From contig DDQZ01000024.1 in NCBI GenBank assembly GCA_002343505.1, positions 186,404-250,403 on the forward strand: DNA of 64,000 nt, given 5' to 3'. Within the stretch, counting starts at the first letter, position 1. Every line of letters starts with the position of its first letter. A program made the position numbers and the translations under genes. Below, piece after piece: positions 8,535 through 16,649 of the stretch. The notes beneath the pieces are model-generated. The model was not told where the DNA came from and did not search any database. It saw only the letters and a list, made by a program, of their open reading frames with translations. This stretch comes from Verrucomicrobiaceae bacterium UBA2429 (GTDB taxonomy: Bacteria; Verrucomicrobiota; Verrucomicrobiia; Verrucomicrobiales; Verrucomicrobiaceae).

Positions 8535-10774
8535 GGTTTCCGCCCCTTTCCTTCGGTTGATGCCGGCTTGAGGTGATATTCGAGTTTCAAATCTCCGCGC
8601 ACCGGCAGCAGCAGCTCTTTGGCATCTCCCGCATCGCGAAGCACCGCTCGGGCGGACATCTTGATCACTAGATTCGGGCCGACAGCAAAGGTGTTGGCAC
8701 CTTGAGCTTCCATCATGGTGCCTGATGCCACGCGGAGATGAAATCCGTCAGGTGGTGGGGATGAAAAAGTGAGTGTGCGCTCCAGGTAGAGGCTTCCGGA
8801 GTCATCGCGGCGTTCCATGAAGAAATCCGTCACTTCCGCGCCGGGCAGCGCATATTTCAGCGTGGGGCGCTGCTGCGTATCGAGGCTGTAGCCTTTGAAC
8901 GAGAACGGCGATCTCTCGGTGGTCATGTCGAGCGCGGGCCACGCGGCATCTGCTGTCGCGAGCACGGCGAACGCGGGGCCGGGTGGGAGATCCACGACCG
9001 GTTTTCCAAGGATGCGGGCCTGTCCGGAACCCTGACCACGCCAGAGTGACGAGGCCTCGATGAAGTCGCCGCTCCATAGCGTCGCGAGACGCATCAACTC
9101 CGCGTCAAACGCGAGATTGATGCCTCCAGGATAGCCGATGCCGATGCCGCGCTTGCCGATGCCGGGAAAAGCACGGCGAACGATCACAGCCTCGTTCTGC
9201 ACTTTGACCACGAGCGGCTCGAGGATCAGTCCAGCCGGCTCGCGAGCTTCGGGCCCTTGCGCAAGGTATTGCCACAGTGCGTCGCGCTGCATGCCCGGAT
9301 CGCCGCCGAGGATGGCGGGCAGAAGAGATTTGCCATCCGGCCAGAAGCCGGGCATCACGGTCAGCGGCACAAACTTCTGCGGATGCGCAAGGAAGTGATG
9401 AAACCAGTTCTCCTCCACACGCTCCGCCATCGTGGTGAGATCAAGCGCGCGGATTGGCGACGCGCTGCGGCCTCGGAAAGTGTGGCAGGCGATGCAGTTG
9501 AAGCCCTTCGTGCCCGCCAGCTCGCGTCCGAGCTCACGAGGCTTCTTGTCAGCCTCGACACGCGTGAATGCGGCCGTCAGCGGCGGATCGAGCTGTTTGA
9601 ACTGCGAGACGAGGCCCGCCGTCTGCGCCGCGCCGAATCTCGGCATGCGTGTGTGCAGGTAGGGGCGCGCGCTGGCGCCGTTCACGAGCACTTCTCGCAG
9701 CCATTTCTCCTTCAACTTGGCTCCCACTCCGGTGAGCGTGGGAGGGATGCGCGTTTGCTCGCCGAGCGTTTCATCGCGTCCGCTGAAGTAGTCGCTGCGC
9801 TCGGTGGAGACACCGCCGATTTCGCCCCGCACATGGCAGGTGATGCAATTCAGCCGCGTGAGGGTGATTTGCGCCACTTCAGCCGGTGAGAAGCTCTTTG
9901 CCTCATCGGCCAGCGCGGATCGCAATACCGTCCGCTGAGTCTCCGAGAGCGGATAATGCGGCCACGCGCCACTTTTTGCCGACAAGCAGCCTTCTTCAGC
10001 CCGCAGCTTGTTCAGCGCGACGAGCGATGGAGGTTCGGGTTTCGTTCCGGTGGAGTGGCAGGCGTTGCAGCGATGCTCGGTGAAGAGTTTCTTGCCGCGT
10101 GCGGCGAGCGCTGCATCCACCTGAAATGGCGTGAGCCGTGTTTTTTGATCGCGAAGCAAGTAGCTGGAGATATCCGCGGCCTCGCCATTTTCGAGCTGGC
10201 AGTCCGGCATGCGTCCGCCGGGCCGTGTCGAAAGCGGATCCTGCAAAAACGCTGTGAGGCTGGCGAGCGTGTATTTCTCTGCGAGCGGCCCGTGTGGCAC
10301 CGAGCCTGGCAACGGCTTCTCCGGAGAATGGCAGGCCACGCATCCCACCGAGTGATAGAGCTTCTTTCCGCGATCAACGGCCTCCGCCGTAGGCAACGCG
10401 GATGGCACCTGCTTGCCAAGTGTCGCAAGAAAATGCGCCAGCGCCTCCGCCGCCTCGTTTCGCTCATTTTCCGGCAGGTGCGCGAGCACATCCGGCATCG
10501 TCGTGCCCGGTTTCACACTCGATGGACTCGCGATGAACCTTTGCAGATGCGCTGAATGCGCGCGTGAGCCGATCGCGGACAAATCGGGTGCGGTTTTCGG
10601 CGCAAAAACTGTCTGCGTGGTCGCATGACAGGCCGCGCAGGCCAGCTCGCTCATCAGGACCGCGCCTGTGACGTTCTCCACGCCCGCTTTTTCGATCCCG
10701 GCGATGATCGGCGGCTGTGCTGCCGCGAAAGAGGGCATCATGGCGGCGAGAAGAATGACCACGCTGGACTTCAT
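8531..10774 (-). CDS. Secreted multiheme c-type cytochrome (five CxxCH motifs)
   Basis: The 747-aa protein starts with a signal peptide (MKSSVVILLAAMMPSFAAAQ) and carries five heme c attachment motifs: CAACH, CVACH, CNACH, CITCH and CIACH, spread over the first about 430 residues. Candidate distal Met ligands occur in TTMPDVLAHL, GGRMPDCQL and RMPRFG. The last about 300 residues hold no heme motif and look like a beta-rich domain (YSLDTQQRPTLKYALPG). It overlaps the propeller gene downstream and the SEL1/C39 gene upstream by 4 nt each. I infer it passes electrons from the neighbouring propeller protein to the respiratory chain. Family-level identity is firm; partner and substrate are inference. 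Confidence 0.85.
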   Translation of the reverse strand: MKSSVVILLAAMMPSFAAAQPPIIAGIEKAGVENVTGAVLMSELACAACHATTQTVFAPKTAPDLSAIGSRAHSAHLQRFIASPSSVKPGTTMPDVLAHLPENERNEAAEALAHFLATLGKQVPSALPTAEAVDRGKKLYHSVGCVACHSPEKPLPGSVPHGPLAEKYTLASLTAFLQDPLSTRPGGRMPDCQLENGEAADISSYLLRDQKTRLTPFQVDAALAARGKKLFTEHRCNACHSTGTKPEPPSLVALNKLRAEEGCLSAKSGAWPHYPLSETQRTVLRSALADEAKSFSPAEVAQITLTRLNCITCHVRGEIGGVSTERSDYFSGRDETLGEQTRIPPTLTGVGAKLKEKWLREVLVNGASARPYLHTRMPRFGAAQTAGLVSQFKQLDPPLTAAFTRVEADKKPRELGRELAGTKGFNCIACHTFRGRSASPIRALDLTTMAERVEENWFHHFLAHPQKFVPLTVMPGFWPDGKSLLPAILGGDPGMQRDALWQYLAQGPEAREPAGLILEPLVVKVQNEAVIVRRAFPGIGKRGIGIGYPGGINLAFDAELMRLATLWSGDFIEASSLWRGQGSGQARILGKPVVDLPPGPAFAVLATADAAWPALDMTTERSPFSFKGYSLDTQQRPTLKYALPGAEVTDFFMERRDDSGSLYLERTLTFSSPPPDGFHLRVASGTMMEAQGANTFAVGPNLVIKMSARAVLRDAGDAKELLLPVRGDLKLEYHLKPASTEGKGRKP

Positions 10775-12045
10775 GAACGATCAATGACAAACGCGGGACG
10801 CGAGAGCACACCTTTCGACAGCGCGCCGTAGTGATCGGACCGCCAGAAGTTTTTCAAATCGTCGGCGGTGATGAGTTGCAGGCCGGGCGTGGCGACGGCC
10901 GGATTGCACAGGATGTAAAGGTTCTCCGCCGCAATGTAGCCGCACACGCTGAGCGTGTGTCCGGCGCTGCCATTGGGGTATTGCGGGCCGATGTATTTGA
11001 AATCCACGACCACCGGGCGTCCGGCATCGAGTTCGCTTCTCAAAAAGGCTGTGGCCTCTCCAAATCCCGCGTCATCCGGCGTGAAGGTGATGAGCTTCCA
11101 TTTCTGGCCGATCTTTTTCGATGCATCGAGCAGGTGACCCCAGTCCGTGCCGGTGCCGAGCGGCGATGGGCACAGCTTCTTGTAGTCCCACCCGCCAATT
11201 TCACTGCCCTGAAAGCGCGCGAACGTGGCGCAGGCGGTTGAGCCGCAGTTGTTGTAGCCCTGGTGAATATGCGGCAACTGCACGAAGGCAAACTTGCCCG
11301 GCTCGCCCTTGCGCTGGCGGTAGTCCATGAGCTTCAAAAGATCCGCGCCCTGCTGCGCGGAGGCATTGTCAGACGGTTGCGAAGGATGCCCGGTGGCCGA
11401 TGTGGGTTGCAGTTTCGATGCCCGCGTCCAGCTCGCGCGCGCCGCATCGAGGTCACCGGCTTGGAATTGCATTTCACCAAGCACGACGAGGCCGCCGGGA
11501 TTGTTCAGTTCCGCCGCCCGCTCCGCGAGACGCCGCGCCTTAACCGCATCCCTCGCGACGCCTTCACCCGAATGGTATGCCATCGCCGCCGTGGCCGCGG
11601 CACGACCATGGCCCATCGCCGCCGCCTTCTCCCACCATTCCAGAGCCTTCGCGCAATCCTGCTCCGTGCCCTGGGCACCAAAGTAACACTGCCCGAGATT
11701 GAAAGCCGCCTGCGCCGATTCATCCGCCGCCGCTTTGAAGTAACCAAACGCGATCTCCGGCCTCCGCTCCACCACGGCCCCACGCAGATAAACAAAACCG
11801 ACAAAGTCCATCGCATCCGCGTTGCCCGCGTCCGCCGCCATGTGCGCCCATTTCAAGGCCTCCACGTCGTCTTTGGCCACGCCTTTGCCATCGCGATAAC
11901 GATACGCCAGATCGAGTTGCGCCCTGGCATCTCGTTTCTCCGCACGCTGCCTGAGAGCCGCCAGCTCCGCGTGATCATCCGCAGCCACAGGTAAAGACAG
12001 ACTCATGACGAGGATGGCGAGGAAAGCGGATGCGGCATGTTTCAC
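10771..12045 (-). CDS. Secreted SEL1-repeat protein with C39-like peptidase domain
   Basis: I place the start at the GTG at 12045 because it opens a clear signal peptide (KHAASAFLAILVMSLSLPVAA); the longer frame upstream is Arg-rich and not protein-like. Of 424 residues, the first about 200 are SEL1/TPR-like helical repeats (LDLAYRYRDGKGVAKDDVEA, AFNLGQCYFGAQG). The second half is a papain-fold C39-like domain: GYNNCGSTACATFA holds the Cys, AGHTLSVCGY the His and CNPA the Asn. Such domains cleave peptides or bind glycines in export systems. It is the first gene of the operon with the cytochrome, the propeller and two sulfatases. Its role there is unknown; maturing or inspecting exported proteins is a guess. 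Confidence 0.75.
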   Translation of the reverse strand: MKHAASAFLAILVMSLSLPVAADDHAELAALRQRAEKRDARAQLDLAYRYRDGKGVAKDDVEALKWAHMAADAGNADAMDFVGFVYLRGAVVERRPEIAFGYFKAAADESAQAAFNLGQCYFGAQGTEQDCAKALEWWEKAAAMGHGRAAATAAMAYHSGEGVARDAVKARRLAERAAELNNPGGLVVLGEMQFQAGDLDAARASWTRASKLQPTSATGHPSQPSDNASAQQGADLLKLMDYRQRKGEPGKFAFVQLPHIHQGYNNCGSTACATFARFQGSEIGGWDYKKLCPSPLGTGTDWGHLLDASKKIGQKWKLITFTPDDAGFGEATAFLRSELDAGRPVVVDFKYIGPQYPNGSAGHTLSVCGYIAAENLYILCNPAVATPGLQLITADDLKNFWRSDHYGALSKGVLSRPAFVIDRS

Positions 12046-12131
12046 GTTGAAGGCACGTTGACGACATTCAATGCCACCGTCTTGAACCGGTTGGCCAACT
12101 ATCCTGGTAAAAGTCGCACAACGACAGCGGC

Positions 12132-13150
12132 TTAGGGGCGCGCTTTTATCTCCATCAAGAAGATGCCATAACCCACGCCAGCCTCGTCGCCGCTGATGCC
12201 GAGCTGGAAGGCGATGAGACGTCCGTCGTCGCTGACGACGTAGTTGCTGGCTTTGTAGCCTTTGAAATCCAGGAAGTGGGTAAGGCGCTGGGGTTCTTTG
12301 GAGCCGTCGAACCACACGCGCCACGCATCCACCATCGGCCACGGCTTGCCGACGCTGTGGTTGCGCTCGACGAGAGCGCTCTTGCCGTCGGGAAAGATGC
12401 CTTCGACTTTCTCGTAGTCATCGGGGGTGCGGGTGAAGTTGGTGAGTTTCTTTGGTTCGAGATCTAAAGTGTAGCCCTCGGTGTTATGGCCGCCTTTGAT
12501 GAGGTAGGCGGTGAGGGTGATCGCCTTGTCATCGGGCGTGAAGTTATGCGTCTCGATCATTTTTGGTCGCTAGCCTTCGGGGAAATCCTTCGTGGTGAGT
12601 ACGAGCGCGACATTGGCAAGCTTGGGAGTGCCGTTTTCATAAACAATATCACCCATCGAGATCGCGGTCTGGCGATGCTCGCCCTCGATGTGATGCGTCC
12701 AAGCGATTTTGAGTTTCTGGCTAGAAACGGCAGGCCCTTCATCGGCGACGACCCCAGCAGTGTCGGTGGCTTGGTGAGTGTGCGGTCGAGCACGAACATC
12801 TTCGCGAAGTGCCGCGCTTTGAGCCGTGCCTCTTTGCTGGTGGAATCGAAGGTTTCGTCAGGACCGGTGAGGAGGTGGTAGCCATTGCTGAGCATCATGA
12901 CGCGATTGAAACCGTGATGCTTGTAGTGCTGCGTGAGGCAGCGGATCTGGCCGCTGCGGATGGTGTATTCCATGACGTCGCCGTATTGTTTGCTCAGGAA
13001 CAGCACGCGCTTGCTGTCGTGAGAAAACTCGGCCCGCTCGCCGAAAGCCGTGATCTGCATCACGTTGCGCGGCAGATGATCGGCGGGATTTCCCAAAGTA
13101 GTTTGGGCTTTAGCCGAATCCGACGACGCTTCACAAAACCCCATGTCCTT
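12132..13150 (-). pseudogene. TolB/WD40-like propeller remnant
   Basis: Minus-strand peptide fragments read as the C-terminal part of a periplasmic PD40/TolB-type propeller: AEFSHDSKRVLFLSKQYGD, FNRVMMLSNGYHLLTGP, then after a frame shift near 12748 EGPAVSSQKLKIAWTHHIEG. An in-frame TAG at 12570-12572 interrupts it, and the frame then resumes at ATG 12560 for 142 codons to the stop at 12132 (ending YGIFLMEIKARP). The upstream end is fused in frame to the tail of a broken esterase, with a small CCCAAA/TTTGGG palindrome (13092-13107) at the junction. With one frameshift, one nonsense codon and no start of its own, it is a decayed gene. Confidence 0.75.
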
Positions 13151-13881
13151 GCGCCATTTCGCAGCCCGATTCGGCCAGTGCGTGACCGGCGTGAGCGTGG
13201 GACTCAGTCCATAGCCATGGCCTCCTCGCGTGAAGAGATGCAGCTCGGCGGGCACCTTCGTCCGCGTGAGCGCGGTGTAGAGCACGGTGCAGTTGAGCGA
13301 GTTCACATGGTCGTCCTGCGCCATGTCGAAGAACATGGGTGGCCTGTCTTGAGTGATCTTGAGATAGGGCTTCAAGCCGCCGGTATCCTTGTCGTAGAAG
13401 CCGCCGGGATAAATTAGCAGGGCAAAGTTGGGCGCGCATGAGTGTTGGTCGGTCGCGTCGAGTTTCGCGTAGAGGCGTTAATCGCGCAGGATCGCGGTGA
13501 GGCCCGCCGTTTCGCCGCCGGCGGAGAAGTCCAGGATGCCGATGCGCTGCGGATCAAGGCCCCATTCGACGGCCTTCGAGCGCGTGAGGCTCATGGCACG
13601 CTGCGCGTCCATCACGGGGCCGACGGTCTTCAGCGGTGCGTGCCTTGCTCGTTAAATTGTTGCCGTGATGCGCGGTGGGCGCGAGATACTTCACGACGAT
13701 GGCGGCAAAGCCGATCGAGTTCAGCCATTCGGCCACTTCCGTGCCTTCGAGATCCCACGCGAGGATGGAAAAGCCGCCACCGGGACACACGAGCACCGCG
13801 CCACCATTCGCCTTTTCCTTTGGCGGAAGATAAACGTGCATCTGCGGCGTGCTGACATGGCCGAGTTTGATGATGCGCCTG
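13150..13881 (-). pseudogene. Broken alpha/beta hydrolase (acetyl-esterase, BD-FAE type)
   Basis: Fragments in two minus-strand frames rebuild an esterase. STPQMHVYLPPKEKANGGAV and VCPGGGFSILAWDLEGTEVA give the oxyanion HGGG-like region. After a frameshift near 13650, DPQRIGILDFSAGGETAGL holds the nucleophile Ser. Further on, FALLIYPGGFYDKDTGG, DMAQDDHVNS and FTRGGHGYGL give the acid and His. An in-frame TAA at 13478-13480 interrupts ILRD*RLYAKLDATDQHS. The 5' end is missing: hydrolase sequence begins directly after the stop of the sulfatase-like gene at 13882, as if a deletion joined them. The 3' end runs into the TolB-like remnant. Catalytic residues survive in the DNA, so decay is probably recent. 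Confidence 0.8.
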
Positions 13882-15255
13882 CTACCTGGCGACTTCCTTT
13901 TCCAGCAGCGCCTCCATTTTTCTAAGGGCGGAGGACATGGACTTGTCGCCGGCCAGATTGCGCAGCTCGTGCGGATCGGTCTGCAGATTGTAAAGCTCGG
14001 CGGTGTCCCTGCCCCAGCGCATGAAGCTGGCAAAGGCGGTGCGCACTGCCACGCCGCTGTGCGGGCCGTAGTTCAGCACGCTGGTCAGAGCGGGATCATC
14101 ATGGGGCAGGGCGGGGTTTTTCAGCAGCTTGGCAAAGCTTTCGCCATCCATGACGCGCGGGCTTTTCATGCCGAGGTGCTCCATCAGGGTGGGATACACG
14201 TCCATGATCTCCACCACGCGCTCGCACACCTGCCCGGCGGCCACGCCGGGGCCGGCGATGATCAGCGGCACCTGGGCGGCGCTGGCGTAAAGCGTACGCG
14301 ATCCCCAGAGGTTTCCATGATCGCCCAGATGATAGCCGTTGGCGCTGGTGAAAACGACGAGGGTGTTTTCCATCAGGCCGCTCTTTTCAAGTGCATCCAG
14401 CACCAGGCCGGCCTGCGAATCCATGAAGGCGCTCTGCGCGCGGTAGCCCGCGATGAACTGCCGCCGCTCCTCCTCCGTGACCTGGCGCTCCGGCAGGATG
14501 CCGCCGAACTGCGCGCACTCCGGCGCGCCCTGCGGGCCAGGCAGCGGATCGGGCGCGGGCCTGTCCTTGAACTTTTCAAGCCAGGCCTGCGGCACCGGGG
14601 AGCGGAAGTTCGGAGTCATGAAGCCCACGGCGGCAAAGAAGGGTTTGCCGGCGGCGGCTGCTTTTTCCATCTGCGCCACGCATTCGCGCGCGACGCGCCC
14701 GTCTGGCGTGCCGTCGTCCCCGGCCTTCACACTGCGCAGAACGAGCAAATCACCCTGGCGCTCTTTTTTGCCATCCACCTCCACGCTCCGCACAGGCACG
14801 CCAAGGACGGTGGTCATGCCGGATGCATTCTCACCCTCGTCCTCCGGCGCGAGCATGATTTCATCCCATGAGGTGGCGTAGTCAGACCGGCGCGGAAACA
14901 CGCGGCCCGCCACGCTTGTGCGCCAGCCCTGGGCTTTGAGCCATGCGGGCAGCGTGGCGGCGTTTTTCGGCAGATCGGGCGCGTAGCGGTAGTTGCCGCT
15001 GATGCCCAGCGTGCGCGGGCGCAGCCCGGTGAGGAAGCTCACGCGCGAGGCGCTGCCGATGGTGTGCTGGCACCAGGCGCGGGTGAAGCTCAGCCCGCGC
15101 GCGGCCAGCTTGTCCAGGTTCGGCGTCTCCACATGGGGCGCGCCATGGCAGCCGAGGGCGGTCGTCTGGCTGTCCGCCAGGATGAGCAGAATGTTCGGCG
15201 GCGCGGCGCGGAGGACGCCGGCCAGCATGATGGCGATGATGATGAGCGGTTTCAT
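13882..15255 (-). CDS. Sulfatase-fold protein lacking catalytic residues (pseudo-sulfatase)
   Basis: The 457-aa protein has a signal peptide from Met at 15255 (MKPLIIIAIMLAGVLRAA); a GTG at 15300 overlapping the DUF1501 stop is an alternative. Overall it follows the iduronate-2-sulfatase-like branch (LGCHG, TPNLDKLAARG, WCQ, RVSFLTGLRPRTLG). The formylglycine Cys position reads Gly67 in TIGSASR, where active enzymes have C-x-P-S-R. The paired metal Asp reads ADSQTT. The second metal site, normally DHG in S-D-H-G, reads SANGYHLGD. At least four active-site positions are therefore changed while the frame stays intact. I infer a non-catalytic binding protein, or a gene at the start of decay; the downstream neighbours are already broken. 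Confidence 0.85.
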   Translation of the reverse strand: MKPLIIIAIMLAGVLRAAPPNILLILADSQTTALGCHGAPHVETPNLDKLAARGLSFTRAWCQHTIGSASRVSFLTGLRPRTLGISGNYRYAPDLPKNAATLPAWLKAQGWRTSVAGRVFPRRSDYATSWDEIMLAPEDEGENASGMTTVLGVPVRSVEVDGKKERQGDLLVLRSVKAGDDGTPDGRVARECVAQMEKAAAAGKPFFAAVGFMTPNFRSPVPQAWLEKFKDRPAPDPLPGPQGAPECAQFGGILPERQVTEEERRQFIAGYRAQSAFMDSQAGLVLDALEKSGLMENTLVVFTSANGYHLGDHGNLWGSRTLYASAAQVPLIIAGPGVAAGQVCERVVEIMDVYPTLMEHLGMKSPRVMDGESFAKLLKNPALPHDDPALTSVLNYGPHSGVAVRTAFASFMRWGRDTAELYNLQTDPHELRNLAGDKSMSSALRKMEALLEKEVAR

Positions 15256-15296
15256 GAGAGGGTTGTGGCTAGCCTGACTCGGAACATGAAGATCAT

Positions 15297-16646
15297 TCAC
15301 GCCAGCACCTCCCGGACCACCTCGCCTTTCACATCGGTGAGGCGGAAGTCGCGGCCGCTGTAGCGGTAGGTGAGGCGTTCGTGGTCGAGGCCGAGGAGGT
15401 GCAGCAGGGTGGCGTGCAGATCGTGGATGTGGACGCGGCCCTCGACGCCCTCACGGCCGTAGTCGTCGCTGAGGCCGTGGCGGTGGCCGGCCTTCACCCC
15501 GCCGCCGGCCATCCAGACGGTGAAGGCGCGGTTGTTGTGGTCGCGCCCGTTGTCGAACTGCGCGAAGGGCGTGCGCCCGAACTCCCCGGCGAAGACGACG
15601 AGCGTGTCGCGCAGGAGGTCGCGCTGACGCAGGTCGGCCAGCAGCGCGGCGATGGGCTGGTCCACGGCGGCGGCGCTGCGGGTCATCTCGGCCTTGAGGT
15701 CCTTGTGGTGGTCCCAGCCGCCGGTGCCGATTTCGATGAAGCGCACGCCGGCCTCGGCGAATTTGCGGGCGTAGAGGCACTGCCGGGCAAAGGTGTCGGT
15801 GGCTGTGGAGCCGATGCCGTAGGCTTTGAGCGTGGCCTCGCTTTCCCTGCCCAGGTCCATCAGGTCCGGCACGGTACTCTGCATTTTGAAGGCCATCTCA
15901 TAGCTGCTGATGAGCGCCTCCAGGTCATGGTTGACGCCGTCCCGCGCGAGGCGGCGCGAGTTCATTCTGTGGAGAAAACGAAGCTGCGCCTGCTGCTGCT
16001 CCGGCGTGAGGTGCGCGGCTTTCAGATTCGCCACGGGATCGCCGCCGCCGTCCTTGCCGCCGGGTTTGACGTGGGTGGCCTGGAAGGACGCAGGGAGAAA
16101 GGCGCTGCCGTGGTTGTTGCCGCCAAACTGGCGCAGCGAGTTCATGGCGATGAAGCCCGGCAGGTTTTCCGTCTCCGCGCCGAGTCCGTAGAGCACCCAG
16201 GCGCCGAGGCTGGGCCGGGCCTGGAGCGGGTTGCCTGTGTGAAACATGGGCACGGCCGTCTCATGCGCCTGCGCCTCGGTGTGCATGGCGGTAAGCACGC
16301 AGAGATCGTCGGCGCGTTTGGAAAGGTGCGGAAACAGCTCGCTGATCCACTGGCCGCTCTGGCCGTGCTGTTTGAACTTCCACGGGCTGCCCAGCAGCCT
16401 GCCGCCCTTGCCGGTGGCGTATTCCTTGCCGCTGTCGGCCTGGAGCTTGGGCTTGTGGTCAAAGGTGTCCAGGTGCGAGACTCCGCCCTGCATGTAGAGC
16501 AGGATGACGCGTTTGGCTTTGGGAGAAAAATGCGGCTCGCGCGTGGCGGCTCGCACGCACATTCCTGCCAGCGCGGCGTAACCAAATCCGCTTAGCGTGC
16601 CGCGCAGCATGCGGCGGCGGGAGAGGGAGAAAGGGGGTGGGTTCAT
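15297..16646 (-). CDS. DUF1501 protein with Tat signal
   Basis: This 449-aa protein begins with a twin-arginine leader (SRRRMLRGTLSGFGYAALAG) and belongs to the DUF1501 family, distantly related to sulfatases and alkaline phosphatases (VILLYMQGGVSHLDTFDHK near the start, VVFAGEFGRTPFAQ and GRDHNNRAFTVWMAGGG later). The His/Asp-rich C-terminal part (HDLHATLLHLLGLDHERLTY) is typical. In PVC bacteria DUF1501 genes nearly always follow a PSD1 cytochrome gene, as here with a 3-bp gap. The biochemical function is not established. Tat export implies a folded, perhaps metal-containing protein in the periplasm. It overlaps the sulfatase-like gene if that gene uses its GTG start. Confidence 0.9.
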   Translation of the reverse strand: MNPPPFSLSRRRMLRGTLSGFGYAALAGMCVRAATREPHFSPKAKRVILLYMQGGVSHLDTFDHKPKLQADSGKEYATGKGGRLLGSPWKFKQHGQSGQWISELFPHLSKRADDLCVLTAMHTEAQAHETAVPMFHTGNPLQARPSLGAWVLYGLGAETENLPGFIAMNSLRQFGGNNHGSAFLPASFQATHVKPGGKDGGGDPVANLKAAHLTPEQQQAQLRFLHRMNSRRLARDGVNHDLEALISSYEMAFKMQSTVPDLMDLGRESEATLKAYGIGSTATDTFARQCLYARKFAEAGVRFIEIGTGGWDHHKDLKAEMTRSAAAVDQPIAALLADLRQRDLLRDTLVVFAGEFGRTPFAQFDNGRDHNNRAFTVWMAGGGVKAGHRHGLSDDYGREGVEGRVHIHDLHATLLHLLGLDHERLTYRYSGRDFRLTDVKGEVVREVLA

Positions 16647-16649
16647 GCG

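Noticed and set aside
12039..12054. parS-like TGTTTCACGT sequence
   Set aside because: Only the first ten bases resemble parS and the second half-site is absent; it lies at the start of the SEL1 gene.
10771..12342. Longer start at 12342 for the SEL1/C39 gene
   Set aside because: The extra about 100 residues are Arg-rich and overlap the propeller remnant; the GTG at 12045 starts a proper signal peptide.
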